A stretch of 64,000 nt of DNA. It comes from Pyropia haitanensis (lineage: Eukaryota; Rhodophyta; Bangiophyceae; Bangiales; Bangiaceae). Location of the stretch: NCBI GenBank assembly GCA_008729055.1, contig SDUX01000004.1, positions 186,001 to 250,000 of the forward strand. The letters run 5' to 3'. The notes under the pieces were generated by a model. It worked only from the letters and a program-made list of their open reading frames with translations, had not been told where the DNA came from and did no database searches. This document shows positions 33,126-44,945 of the stretch, one piece after another; position 1 is the stretch's first letter, and the number at the start of each line of letters is the position of its first letter. The position numbers and the translations under genes were made by a program.

Positions 33126-34345
33126 GTTTGAACCAGGGGTTGTCAAGCGACCATAATTTCGGCAAGCGTAGGTCGGATGGGCGCCTTCATTGACGAGCGA
33201 CCACGCATGTGGCGAGTGCCAAGCGTATATTTTCAGCATGAGTCACCACGCGCACTTTCCGGGGTACTTTTCTTGTCCTCGTACCAGTCGAGCGTAACAT
33301 CCCGAGGCAGTCCGTGAGCGTACTTTTAAGCGTAGATCTCGTACTGACACTGCACTCAAGATCGATATCAACAAATATTTGAGTCACCCCTCATCCTCGT
33401 CCGACAACAAGTGCTCCCCTTCCCCAACGGCGAGTGGACGACCGGCGGCTGAAACGTACTTCTAGAGGGTCCAGCGCATTTGCGTACTCTTGAGTCGTAC
33501 TTGGTGATTTTTCGCGCTAGACCCGACTTCAAGCGAACATTAGAGAGTTTCAACAACCAGGTCGTGGGAAGAATAACGTTACCGTGGCACGCCACGTATG
33601 ATACGTGGCCACGACCGGGGCGGACTACTCACGATTGGGTTACCATTTATCGTTCTCAGAACCGATCCTACGTCGACTCCGTGAGATCGTTTCTCTCGGC
33701 GCACAGTGCCACGTGTGGCTTTCTCTGACGTCTCCTCGCCGGAAACGGCGACGCGCCCGCTTCCTCTCCACCCAGGGCGCGCTCCACTGCAACTATGCGG
33801 AACAGTCTGACTCTCCCCTTCCCCCCCTTGGGAGTGTGACACCACCTGCTTCTCGCCCACGAGGTTTGGCATCGCGCCAAGCGCAACTACGTCCTGCTCC
33901 GCCAGGTGTCGCACCAGCACCTCCCGTCAAAGCCGGCGCCGCGTGCGTTGCAGCTGCCCGAGAGAAAAGTCCTTGGTGGCTACCATCGTGGTGGCGACCG
34001 TCGTGCCGCAATCACGAAGTCCCGCAGGCTCGGTCGCACCCGCTTGGCGAGGGAGGCGGAAGTCGCGCCAGTGACCAACGTTAGGCGATCCCGCGAATCC
34101 AACGCTATTGTTGAAACTCACGATCGCAGTCGACGGTACAAATAACTTAACGTAAGCCGTTCCCACGAAATAGCCACGAGCGGTTGCGACGACATCGTTG
34201 TTGAAACTCTCTATTGTTCGGGTCGGGTGGGGCGGCGCGTATTTCTGCTTAGGCGAAGAAGAGACAAGCAACCGCGTATATGCGCTTAAAATCTATTCGC
34301 GACTACCCTTGATGGAAGTATACTTGACAACCCCTGGTTTGAACC
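33126..34345. repeat. Degenerate long inverted repeat around a 0.6-kb spacer
   Basis: GTTTGAACCAGGGGTTGTCAA at the left edge is matched in inverse by the sequence at 34325-34345, and AGAGAGTTTCAACAAC at 33543-33558 is matched in inverse at 34195-34210. TTTTAAGCG occurs between them in both arms. The right arm lacks about 280 bp present in the left. The layout is of an old fold-back element or two opposed copies of one repeat. Confidence 0.55.
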
Positions 34346-34786
34346 GCGGTCTACACCCACAAAAGTCCCGTGGATGCCAGATGGCCACGGGCAAAATCCG
34401 AAGCTGGGTGCAATACACGAAAGTTCCAACGAATTCGACGCAACTTGAGACACCTCGATTCATAGCAGAACGGCCCGCCGGACCAAGAACAGCAGAGCCT
34501 TCTACGTCATCCCTACATGCGGCGGGTCTCTGGAAGCGCCAGCGTCCTTCACAATCGAGCTCTTCCTTTGGCCTGTACGGGCCCCGGGAGCCGCGCTGAC
34601 AGCGGAGCGCCCGTGACGGGCTGGCGTCTCCTCCGAGGGGCCTCTCCCGCGAGCACCCAATCGAGACACCCACACCATCTCACAGCGTTCCGTGCTCTTC
34701 AAGGTCGTACAGGGAAGCAGTTGGCGGGAGGACACGGCCGCTAGCCGCCCGAGATACCAACTATAGCACGCTCTCTTCTCCAGGCT

Positions 34787-34842
34787 TATGCCACTGCCTG
34801 TCGCCGTGCGCCTGCAGGCGCACGGCAACAGGCAGTGGCATA
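34787..34842. repeat. 56-bp near-perfect palindrome
   Basis: The left arm begins TATGCCACTGCCTGT and the centre is CTGCAG. The two 28-base arms pair with a single mismatch. It could extrude as a cruciform or fold as a long RNA hairpin. Confidence 0.9.
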
Positions 34843-35533
34843 CGCTGTCAGGGTCAGAGCCTACTCAAACGAGTGGTAGTCTGTTTGCCACCCCATCATC
34901 TTTTCCTTTGTCTCTTGTGCGCCCATGTGTACTCAGCTGCACAGTGTCGTACGCCTGCGTTCCCCATCGGGGATTCTCAGCGTGGCTTTTTCCCAAAGAA
35001 CTTCATGGATACTGCAAGTTACATGTAAAGATGTCCGAACCAATTCGTCTTCCAACAGAAATGTATGTGCTGTGTTCACGTCCGGGATGCTTGGGGGATT
35101 TTTTTTTTTTTTCAAATACATTCAACACCGAAACCTTGGTCGCCAAGTCGCACGCGTGGGTGAGCCTTGAGTGACGCGCCGTCCGCGCTGCCACGCGACG
35201 GGTGTCCCGCCGCTGCACGCACGCCCTGCCGGCCCTCGTTCACGCACGCACGCGCCCGCGCCGCCTTACTTCTCCGCTCCGCCGCGCTGGACTGTTATCT
35301 GTCCCGCCTGTGTAGTTGGTTCCCTTCAGCTCACAGCCCTACCGCGCGGCACTGCACGCCGGAGCTCGCTGTGCCTGGCGACGACCGCGACCTCAGCCCG
35401 CCAGCACCACACACGCGTCGAGGCCTGTCGTTTCTTGGGAGGCTGCCGAGCAACCGCTGGTTCTGTGGCCTGTCAAGTCACCCTCCGCACCTGCTTGACC
35501 GCTCCTTGTGACTTCGTTCGTTCTCCGCTCACC

Positions 35534-36222
35534 ATGTCGCGTACGTTTTGCTTCTGCTCATGCAGGGTTACGGTGGCGCTGGGGTCTTCCGTGCACTTGG
35601 CCGTGCCGCAGTTGCTCCGTTTCTTGTTTTGATGCGGCAGCATGTGCACGTTCCTCTTCCTGTTCCTGTGGTCTGCTGCCCCCGTGGCGGACACTTTGCT
35701 TTTACTACTTCTCCCTGCTGGTTTATTTTTTCTTTGGTCGGTTCGGCTGACCCTGTTGTCTTTGTGGTTGCGTATGGCTGTGAACTGTGGCTGTTGTATT
35801 TGGCCTGGATGGGGTGTACCTGGACGAGCACAGGCGGTAACCAGCGTGAAATTGACCGTCAGCGTGCGGCAAAGAGGGCAGAGAAAGGCGGCAAGGGCAA
35901 GAAGAAGGATGCGGATGGCAGCAGCGCCAAGCAGATGCTGACAAACAAGAAGGAGAAGTACGTTGCGCGTGTCCCCCCCTTTGTCGTTCTGCTTTGCTCT
36001 CCGCCGGTGTTTGTGCCTTTTTCGTTCTGGGGTCGTGCCTCACTGCGCCCGTGCATGTTTCTGACGTTGTGCATCCTTCATGACATTGATGCTCGTTTTC
36101 TACTTGTGGCTCTCTTGCCGACTACCAGGGATGCTGAAATTATGCGGTTAAAGCAGCAGAAAGCTGCGGACAAGGCAGCGGCAGCGGCGGCGGGTGGGGC
36201 CGCGGCGGGGTCTAAAAAGTAA
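35534..36222 (+). CDS. SERF: SERF/4F5 family protein (small EDRK-rich factor), three exons
   Basis: Exons 35534-35540, 35834-35957 and 36129-36222 give 74 aa: MSRGNQREIDRQRAAKR at the start and KDAEIMRLKQQKAADK in the third exon. These match the two halves of the 4F5 motif (GNQRE... and ...DSEIMQQKQKKA in animal SERF). The first exon carries only seven coding bases. Introns of 293 and 171 bp start GTACGT and end CAG. SERF proteins are small, basic, disordered RNA and nucleolar proteins that also speed amyloid formation of other proteins. The C-terminus adds an Ala/Gly stretch and GSKK. It is convergent with SCC2, 301 bp away. The assignment is firm from both motif halves joining in frame. Confidence 0.93.
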
Positions 36223-36523
36223 GCGGTCATGTCGTGCAGGTGGTGTCTGTCAACTCGGCGAGCAGTAGCTGGGGCGGGGTCGGGCGTGTGGCATCCGCGC
36301 AGCCTCACGCGTTGGGCTGGTCGCCGCTGAGCACCTGTCTTGTCTCTTGACCGAGTCTCGTGTGAAATCGTCTTTGCGCACCTTTTGTGCCCGGCCTTGT
36401 ACCTTTGTTTGCAGCATGGATGCTGAGCGATGCGTGTCGGGGTTTTGGCCGGCTTCGCCTTCCCTGGCGGTTCGATTGTAGATCTCTCTGGAAACAAAAA
36501 ACGCTTGTACCATCCCCACACTA

Positions 36524-39500
36524 CTACGTCGCTCGCCGCGACCTCCGCCCACGGGCACCCACGGGAGAACGGCCTGGCGCTGCTTCGATCGCCTCGTCTG
36601 TGTCCATCAGGTGACAGAAAACGCGCAGCTGTTGACGCCATGTGGCCTCGTCCGCGTTGGCGCTCAAGAGCGCAGCGTCCATCTTGTATAGCGGAGAGTC
36701 GAACTGCTGCGCCCCAGACGAGAGACACTCGGTGGCAGGTAGGGTGTCAGACCCTCTTGCGAGCCCTCCACCCCGCAGTCCTTCCACAAAGTGGCGCTTA
36801 ACCAGCAGCAGATAGCATAGCGGCACGCTGCGCGCAGCAAGGGATTGCAGATCAGCAACGTCACAAGAAGCCGCCTTCAACGCGACCGTCGCCGCGCTGA
36901 ACAGCGAGTGCCCCGTCGAGGATACGAGTCGACCAGCGGTCGTCACAACGAAGGCGATTTCATCCCGGCCGTTTTTCGCCTTGGCGTCAGCCGCCGAGCT
37001 GCCTGTGCCTCCCCCAGCAGGCTTCTCCGTCGACGGCGGTCCCGCGCCGCTGACGCAGCCAAAGTCAATGGAACAGATGGTGGACGCGATGAAGGCCAAC
37101 TCTGGAGAAGACCGCCTGCTCGTGGACACGCGAACGCCACCGGCACTCAGAGCACGTCGAGTGACAGATGCACCAGGATCCGCTTCCTTGGAGCACGCAT
37201 GAATTGCCTTGAGCAGCGATTCAAGGACCACCTTGCGCCGCGGGGTCGCCACCAATGCAACAGCGCCTGACAAACGCGAGTAGCCGGTCAGGGGGTCAAC
37301 TGCCAGCGCCAACGGGCAGACTGCCGGAGGCTTGCCGACAGGGCTGTCGGCCGATGAGATGTTCGCCAGTGAGCTGCACATGGGCGAGCCAGCACCTTCG
37401 CTGGCGACCAAATAAGCCGACGACACGCCGTCAACAAAACGTGACGTCAGCAGGTACGAGTGCCGCGACGAGATGAACTCGAGGGCACGAAGCGCAGCAA
37501 CGCTAGTCTGCATGGTCGCCCGGTCCGAGATCAACCCAACCAGAGGGGCAACTAACGCGCTAGCGAGTAGCACCCCGTGTCGCACAGTCAAGTCCAAGAT
37601 GGTAGCTACACGGTGTCGTATCCGAGCGTCCGCACTCACCGCCAGGTTAATCAGGTCGAGCTGCAACGACTGCACCGCAGCAGTGAGGGAGCCGGCATCT
37701 GGGTCATCCTCCATCGCCAGCGCATCACCCGCAGCAGCGGCGGCTGATGGTAGCGTCGTGCCAGTCTTCCCGTCTGGGTGACTGTTGCCAGCCACAGTTG
37801 CCACGGAGGGCTGAACGCGGAAGTCCTCGGAAAGCAACATGTCGTGCAGGTCGTCGAGAACGCGCAATTGGGCTTTCGCATCAGCCTGTCCGCCCTCAAG
37901 TCCAGGCTGGCGCAAGGATGCAGCAAAAAACGGCACCGCTGAAAGCAGCAAGTCACGCCGCCGAATAACCACATGCGCTAGGCCTTCCAGCGCGGCTTCA
38001 CGCAGGGGGTGCCGCTCCGTCCAATCGAGAGATGATGTCGATGCAAACCCTTCAAGCACCTTGTAGTACGCCGTCGTTGTAGCCGTCTCAAAGGCACCAT
38101 AGCGGCAGAAGAGGCCGAGCCGCACAAGAGCGACACCAGCGTTCATGTAGAAGCTGGGGTTGCCGTCCCTCACTGCATCTTGGTTGTCACGCAGGTACTG
38201 GTAGAACTGGCGAGCTAGGGTCTCAGGAACCGCTTCGACGGGGGACGCCGGCCGAAACCGCACGCGCTTGGTGCAGCGCACGCTGCCAACGGCATCCGCT
38301 TTGGAAGAGACAGAGGCAGCCGGAGAGGACCCAGACCGGGCAGAGCCCACCACTTCCCGATTGGTGCTTGAGGAACGTCTCGCGTTGCCGCCTCCGTCCG
38401 CAGTGCATCCCACAGGAGAAATCGCGCAGAGGCACTTGATGGCCGCCGCGGCAAGCTGCTCGTCCCGGTGAGTGCAAATCAATAAGCTCAGGTCCTCTTC
38501 CAGCTCACCTACAAGCTCAGATGGGACTGGACGAACGACCGGGATCACGCGCTCGATCGTGTCCAGAACGTGGGAAGCGACCATCACCTGGTACCGTGGG
38601 ACCCCGTCCAAGCCTTTCAACAGCGGAGCCAGCAGCGAGCAATGAGGAAAAACCAGGCTGGCGTCCACCGCCGCAAACGCACTCACTATATGTGAGCATG
38701 CAATGCGACGCTGGGCGGCGCTCTCCAAGTTGGGAGACAGGGCCAGACTCCCGACCGCCGTCGACACCGAGTCATGGGCTGCCGTCTCGCTGCCGACAGC
38801 AGCAACGTTGGCGGGGCTTTGTTGCGCGCCCGCACAGACATCGACACGCTGCAAAACGTCAGCGCGAGCACGAGCACGTTCAGGGGACGACTCAGTCGTG
38901 CCTAGATCCGCTCCTAGCAACTCCGCCACAACCAGCGAAAGCAGCCTCGACAGAGCCGGCCGCTCCGCCGCGAGAAGCGACTCGTCCACAACCTCCACCA
39001 GTGAGCGAATGCCCGCCGAGGCCGGTGCCTTGGCGACAGTCCCGACCAAGATAGATGCCCGCGTGCGCTCAACGACAAGGTCGCTGGGTGCCACAAGTGC
39101 AGCAAACGGGCCATCTCGTCGCCCGGCCGCACGGAAGCCGCGAGGCCCCTTCTCCACCGCGTGACCAAACAGAACGGCGCGGAGAGCAAACTGGGATGCA
39201 AACCGCACCGAATCCTCGGTGTCCGCAAGGCGGGTGACGAGCAAGGCGCACACATCAACCACCAGCCGCTCGGTGTCACCGAGACGATTGTCATTCTCAA
39301 ACATTGCGGTGGAGCGACGCACCGACAGTAACAGCAAAAATGCATCCGCGGCGACCTGGCTGAGGATGCCAACCGCCCGCTTCCGAACCGACGTGGCCGT
39401 GTCCAGCAGACGCCCAGAGACGACTGGAAGCACGTTCGAGACAAACGTGGCGTCAAAGCGCCGCACGACCGAAGCGGACACGTCCTGCCGAGGCCGAGAG

Positions 39501-42500
39501 GTACTCCCAGTCGTTCCCACAACCGCGTCCAAAGAATCGACCGTCGAGAACACGTTGCAGAGCAAGCTCAGCGCAGCGTCGCGGACGAGAACGGAGACGT
39601 CCATGCAGCACGAACGAATGGCAATGACGAAGTTGGCCCGCGCTTGGACTGACAAGGGGTCGACGCTCGCCACGAGGCCCATAGCCTTGAGTGCCTGTGT
39701 GCGGACCGTCGGTACAGACTCAGAAAAGCCCGCCATGACTGCGTCCAAAACCCGATCCAGCAGCCGCACGACCACCGCGCGGCGATGGGTCAGCCACCGA
39801 GAAGCCGCCGCCGCAGACACGCCGCCGACGGTAGAACCAGCATCCGCACCATCTAGAGCGACGGACTGGACCATGCCGGGAGCCGTCGGCAACGTTTCAG
39901 GCTCCCTGGGACCACGAACTCCTGCTGGCAAAGCTGGGGGAGAACCACATGTGTCTGTCTTGGTCGTTTGCTTCATGGCCGTTCGGCTGTCGTCAACGAC
40001 CCACTGTGTTTGCCAAAAGAGCGCCGAGCACCGCAATCGAAGGCCACCACGGGCAGGTGGCCGGCAGGCCGCCAGCACTGCCGCTCGACACAGCACGTTC
40101 CGATCCTTAGCGAGGCCGTGTGCGCCTCCACAAGCCCCACCGGCATCTCCATCGTCTGTGACGGCAGGTACGGCAGCGCACCACTCCGCATCCGCGACAG
40201 CCTCGGCCTGGAGCCGAGCCGCAAGCGCCCCGAGCCAGGCAAACACCGACGCCCGCGTGAAAGCGTCCGCGCCACGAGCCGGCCCACCCTTGGCTGCAGC
40301 GGATTGCTGCTGGTATTTCGAAAGCGACAAAAACAGGAGCTGCACAACTGTATCAGCTCCAGGCCACTCTGGTAGCCCGTACAGCACCAGGATGTCCTCG
40401 ACAAACACCGTCACCGCATCCACGTCCCCGTCGCGGCCCTTCACATCGCGGAATTTGGCATCGCGGGCTGCTGCATCACGAGCAGCGAAGGCCGGGGCTA
40501 CAAGGGCATCCACAAAGACCCGTACAGCCCCCTGCATACGAACCACCGCTTGCAGGTGAGCAACGTGGGGGACGGCATCTGGAGGAGAGTCCGCCCCCCG
40601 CGGTTGAACACACGCCGGTCGAGTGCCTGGGCCGCCCGCAACGAGGCCGAGCTCCTGCTCCGCTAGACCGCCGAGGATGTGCACCAGCTGCACAAACAGC
40701 GCGGAAGATACTCGGACCATGGGCGGTTGAACACCCGGCGAGCCCACCCGAAAGCGTCGCAGGTCCGACCGGCCCACGGGAAGACGATTCACTTTGTGCA
40801 GCAGCTCCGACAGCACGTCATGACGGGTTGCCTCGTAGTACCGAAAGACCACGCCGATGGTCGAACACGCACACAGCTGCAATTCCGCAACCCCAGACAC
40901 ACTCAGACAACGCAACAGGACCAAGGCCAGCCGAGACGCCTGGGCGCCACCAAACTCCTCAGGCCCGTCGTGTGCTTCGAGCGCCTCCCCCCAGACGCGC
41001 ACCACCCGGCAGCACAGGGACAGAAGAGCGTCTGGGGGTGGGACACGGGCGTCGCTCCGTGACGCCCGACGGCGGCGGCGGCCTCGCGCTCTCCTGGGCG
41101 ACGGCCGGTTATCCCACACTGCGTCACCGTCCGACTGAGCCGCTGCATCCTCCTCATCTGTGCCACCCTCGCTGCCAGTGTCGCTGCCACCGCCACTCGA
41201 CGGCTTCCATGGCCGCTTCTGGTTGACAGGTGCAAGGGGCTCAAAAGACGGGTCCCGCGCAGGGAACACCACCCGCCGCATCACTAGACGCAACAAGTCG
41301 ATGGCCGCCTCACAGGTCTCCTCGACCCGCAGGACGGCCACAGAGCCGGGTGCCATCATAAACGTGACGAGCACCAGCGCACACTCCATGGCATCCACCG
41401 CCGCTTGGGTGCAGGCCGCTGTCAGTGGCGACGTGGTGTTCAGCGGCACCATACTGGCTACAATGCGCAGCTGCAGCCGTCGAGAAACGTCCAGAATGAG
41501 CGGCTCAGGCACTGTCGGCAACGCCTGGGACCCCGCGTCCGACACGACCGCCCGACGCAGCTCCGCAACGTGCCACGAGGAAAGAGTGTTGGCGGGTAGC
41601 TCCGCAAAGGCTTCCAACGCACGCTTCAACGCGGCGCTATCACTCAGCGACACCTCCACGGGAACAGCGCGCACGTTTGTTCGCTTCGGCAAAGAGCGGG
41701 GGGGGTCGGAGCGTACCACGGCCGCAGAAATCCGCTCCGGAGGGGCCGGAGCAGAACCGGAAGAAGACGGAGCCACAGCAGCAGCGGCGGGAGGATTGGG
41801 CTGCCGGCCTTCACGGGGCGATGAAGTTGGTTGACCCGAGGAAAACGCAAGTGCCGGTGCGCCTGGTTCTTCGTCACCAAGAACCGACAACGCAGGTGCC
41901 TCGGTTACAGGGGGGGGGGCAAACAGGCCAGGCCGAACATCCTTGAGTTGAGCGAGCAACGCGGCGCTGTTCCAGTCCAGCTGCTCCGTGACACTGGGGC
42001 AGTGGTCATCCTCCAAGCATCCACCCCTGCCGGAGACAAAAGCAAGCATGCAAAACAAGCGCCAGGAAGCCGCAACAGACACAGCAAACGCCAAAGAGCG
42101 TCAGAGTGAGCCAAAATGCATCCCCAGACTGCAAAAATGCATAGCGCGAACGACTGCGCACCAGAGCGACAGACCAGTAAGGACGCCTCGAGCTGATGTC
42201 TATACTACTCGTGCCCTCCAGTCAGCAGCTATGTGCGCAAGCAGCGGTCCAAGACCCTACTGACACCGGTGGGCCAAAGCGAGCGCCCATGGGCAAAGGA
42301 CAGCGTCAGCCATCACGTACGTCTCATCTTGAGCAGCCTGGAGGAGCGAAGCCACATCTGCTACATCCGCTGTTGGAGCAGCAGCAGGAGCCTCTTCTGG
42401 TCCGGGCTCGCCAGCGGCCAGCTTCCCTCCCGCTGACGGCTGCAGCGGCTGCAGGACGGGCAACAGGTGGAGCGCAGCGGTGGTTGACGCCAGCGGCGAG

Positions 42501-42550
42501 ACGGACGCAAAGTTGTACGGCACCCACGACGACGCAAAGCGGTCACCCAT
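36524..42550 (-). CDS. SCC2: Sister chromatid cohesion protein 2 / NIPBL (cohesin loader)
   Basis: Exon 42550-42321 (MGDRFASSWVPYNFASVSPL...) joins exon 42026-36524 across a 294-bp intron (GTACGT...CAG), giving 1910 aa. The body is HEAT repeats; two carry the family signature: SVPTVRTQALKAMGLVASVDP (split: VPTVRTQALKAMG then SVDP) near 847 and DTATSVRKRAVGILSQVA near 935, matching the NIPBL VRTKAM...VDPS and SVRKRVIKIL segments. Later come RHPLREAALEGLAHVVIRRRDLLLSA and ARIRHRVATILDLTVRHG (shown in part), typical of the C-terminal Scc2 domain. A Ser/Pro-rich N-terminus and acidic Asp/Glu/Ser linkers are disordered. With Scc4 it loads cohesin onto chromatin in the nucleus. The long second exon has no frame break, and its GC is moderate. 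A Met at 42049 lies inside the intron and is not the start. The Scc4-binding N-terminus is short compared with animal NIPBL. Confidence 0.9.
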
Positions 42551-43386
42551 GGAAGATGTACCCGCGCGGGGGCGCGCCTCGTACCAACCGGCGACCACGT
42601 GGGGGCGAGCCCCTCACTCCTGGCGTGGAGCGCGCGCCCGCGGCCGGCCTCCCTTCAACGCGGCAGGCACAGCTTCAACACGGCAGGGACAGTGCGCGTC
42701 GGCTCCGTGCGGGGGAAGAGGCGGCTCCCCATCGGGACGCCCACAGCCGTGGCGGGCGCCAGCTGGGGTCGGCGCAAGCGCCGTTGGTGGACGCACCGCA
42801 GCGAGGACGTCGTTGGCCAGAGACCCCCCCATCTCTGCCGCTCGGAGGTGGGCGCCAGTCTGCGCGCGCCCGGGCGCTCGGGGACAACATCGAGTCCCCC
42901 CAGTCTGACAAGTGACAATGCGAAACGCTCGCGTCCCCCACCCGTGCCACTTTCTTGTCATGGGGAACAGACACTAAAATTCGAACCACTTTCGCATGCT
43001 CCCGCCACATTGCCAGGTTGAATAATGCGCTGCGTATTGGGGGGGAGGGACGCGTCGAGGGCGGGCGAGAACTGGCGCAGCGGCCCGCGCCGTCGATGCA
43101 CCCCCCCCCTGGCAGTCATGCGTCGGTGGACCGCTCCTACCCCGCCCGCTGCTCCGTGCCCGCCATCTGCTAGTGGCGCGCTGGTGTGGTCACCTCGCCC
43201 TGTCGGCGTATCCGCGGTGCGCGGTGGTGTGGGTGTGTTGCGCCGCCCACGTGACGGTGCAACCCCCACATCACGCGCTTGCGTCGTCTCCGCTGTTCTA
43301 CTCCTCTCCACTGCCCCCCTGTCTACGCTCTACCCTTCCCTCCCTCCCTCCCCTTCTTCCCCTACGTTTCCGTCCAGGGGAGCCGT
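42551..43386. other. Divergent intergenic region SCC2 / membrane protein
   Basis: It separates two divergent starts (42550 and 43387). No gene is supported. The last 100 bases before 43387 are C/T-rich and end ...TTTCCGTCCAG, so a 5' UTR intron acceptor just upstream of the ATG is possible. Confidence 0.45.
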
Positions 43387-44292
43387 ATGCCGTCCTCGAT
43401 GTCGATGAACACCCACCTGCGGCGGGTGGCCTCGCTGGCCGCCCAACTCCGCACCACCGCCAGCATCGCCCGCTCCGTCCTGCGTGCCGTTGTCGCGGTC
43501 CTGCTGGTCTTCCTGGCCGCCCTAGGCGGCGGCGTCGCCGCCCTGCTGGCCACCCTCCACGCGCCTGTCGCGCTACCCCTGCTTGCCGGCGGCGCCACGC
43601 TCATCGCGGGCGGTGTGGTGTACGCCAAGTGGGCCGAGGCGGACGAGCTCGTCGCCACCCTTCAGGCGTGGTCTGGGGGCAGCGGCGGTGGTGGTGCCGG
43701 GGAGCCCTCCCCCCCGGGGCTGGTCGCCACACCCGAGGCGGAAGCCCGCGAGTCCCGCGCCCGCCGCACCGTCCGCGCGTCGGCGTCGGAGCTGGCGCGC
43801 GTCCGCTCCGAGGGCACCCTCGTGCCGCTCATCCAGGAGAAAGAGGCGGCACTGGCGGCAGCCGAGGCGGCGTGGCGGTCGGCCCGGGCCGAGCGGACGC
43901 GGTCCATCAAGACGGTGCTAATGCTGGCGCCCGACAACCTGCTGCTGTCCACGGCCGCAACGCTGGTGGGGGTGCCCGCGGCGGTGGCGGGTGTGGGGGG
44001 GCTGCTCGTTTGGGGCGTGCCGACGGGCTGGGCCCACGTGCTCGGCCTGCTGGTGCTGGCTGGGGGGGTCGTGGCGCTGCTGGGGGGGGCCGCCGCCTGG
44101 CTGTGCCTCCGCCAGCTCTTCTACGCGCGGTTTGAGGCCCTCATTGGCCGCATCGTGGACGGTCTGTTGGCTGCTGGGGAGACGGGTGTGCAGGCGGTGG
44201 CGGCGGGGGGTGCGAGTCTGCTGGACCCCGAGGGGGGGCGGAGAATACACACGAGCGAGAGCCAACCGCTGCTGTCATCCGGGGATGTGTGA
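43387..44292 (+). CDS. Four-helix membrane protein with internal coiled coil, unknown
   Basis: 301 aa starting MPSSMSMNTHLRRVASL. Two hydrophobic helices at about 31-57 and 60-82 form a hairpin. A charged, helical central region follows (about 115-172, with ESRARRTVRASASELARVR and IQEKEAALAAAEAAWRSAR), then a second hairpin at about 184-211 and 217-245. The last residues ESQPLLSSGDV contain a dileucine-like E-x-x-x-LL signal, as used for sorting to vacuole or endosome. No family was recognised; the pattern of two hairpins split by a coiled coil resembles organelle-shaping proteins in general only. The upstream frame is open, but its first Met (43279) lies in pyrimidine-rich leader sequence. 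It is followed in tandem by RanBP1. Confidence 0.72.
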   Translation: MPSSMSMNTHLRRVASLAAQLRTTASIARSVLRAVVAVLLVFLAALGGGVAALLATLHAPVALPLLAGGATLIAGGVVYAKWAEADELVATLQAWSGGSGGGGAGEPSPPGLVATPEAEARESRARRTVRASASELARVRSEGTLVPLIQEKEAALAAAEAAWRSARAERTRSIKTVLMLAPDNLLLSTAATLVGVPAAVAGVGGLLVWGVPTGWAHVLGLLVLAGGVVALLGGAAAWLCLRQLFYARFEALIGRIVDGLLAAGETGVQAVAAGGASLLDPEGGRRIHTSESQPLLSSGDV

Positions 44293-44945
44293 ATCACGCG
44301 GTCTGACGTGCCGGCTGCGTGCTGTGACCATGTTTGGGAGTGGAGGCTCGGTGCTGGCGTGCGCTGCCGGCGTGGGGAGGGCGCCACCGGCTGTGCGTGC
44401 TGTCGCGTGCTGATGTTCAGTGTGGTTCTACCGCATGCTACACCGACTCGAGTGCATGGCGCGTGCGGGGCTGTGCGTGGGGTCACATCTTCGGCTGGTG
44501 TCGTATCCGGAGAGATGTGTGCACGTGCGGTGCACGCCGATGCTTGGTGCTCTGCTCTCCGTTGATGTCGAGGAAAAGAAAGCACCTGTTTTGAGCCAAT
44601 CACGTCGGAACATTCTCGTGGGTTGTGAAAGGAGGGGACTACTTTGTGTGGGCTAATTGTACTGCCCGCTCTGTGTGGTGGCTTATTCTCAAAGCCCTCG
44701 TAACGTTTCACCGACAGAGCTTGGGTGCCACCAGCGGCGGGGTACCAGTGTGCGCCGGTCGGTGTGCTTGAGACACCGCCTGTCCCTCTGTCCGTCGTCT
44801 CTGCGCTAGCGCCGGAGGAAGTGCAGTCCGTTCGCGTCTGCTTGCGACTTGGTCTGAGCAGTAAGAGCCTCGCTGCTTTGATTGCCTCGTATCCCGACGG
44901 TATTCCTCTATCTTCCAGCTGGTTGTGATTCCCTTGATTGTTGCG
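44293..44945. other. Intergenic region upstream of RanBP1
   Basis: Moderate GC, no homopolymer tracts. A short frame at 44725-44928 has no recognisable product and probably lies in the RanBP1 promoter or leader. Confidence 0.4.

Larger units (their letters stand above)
31232..35533. other. 4.3-kb gene-free region of lower GC
   Basis: From about 31550 the GC content falls visibly below the flanks and homopolymers disappear. No frame exceeds about 150 codons, and none has a recognisable domain. It contains a pair of inverted repeats (33126-33575 versus 34150-34345), an 18-bp palindrome at 32874-32891 and a 56-bp palindrome at 34787-34842. It looks like a graveyard of diverged mobile DNA. The last ~350 bp are the SERF upstream region. 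Confidence 0.55.

Noticed and set aside
36440..36500. tRNA-like T-loop sequence GGTTCGATT
   Set aside because: No matching A box or acceptor stem at the right distance.
42047..42049. Met at 42049 as the SCC2 start
   Set aside because: It lies in the pyrimidine-rich 3' part of an intron; the upstream exon starting at 42550 joins in frame through GTACGT...CAG.
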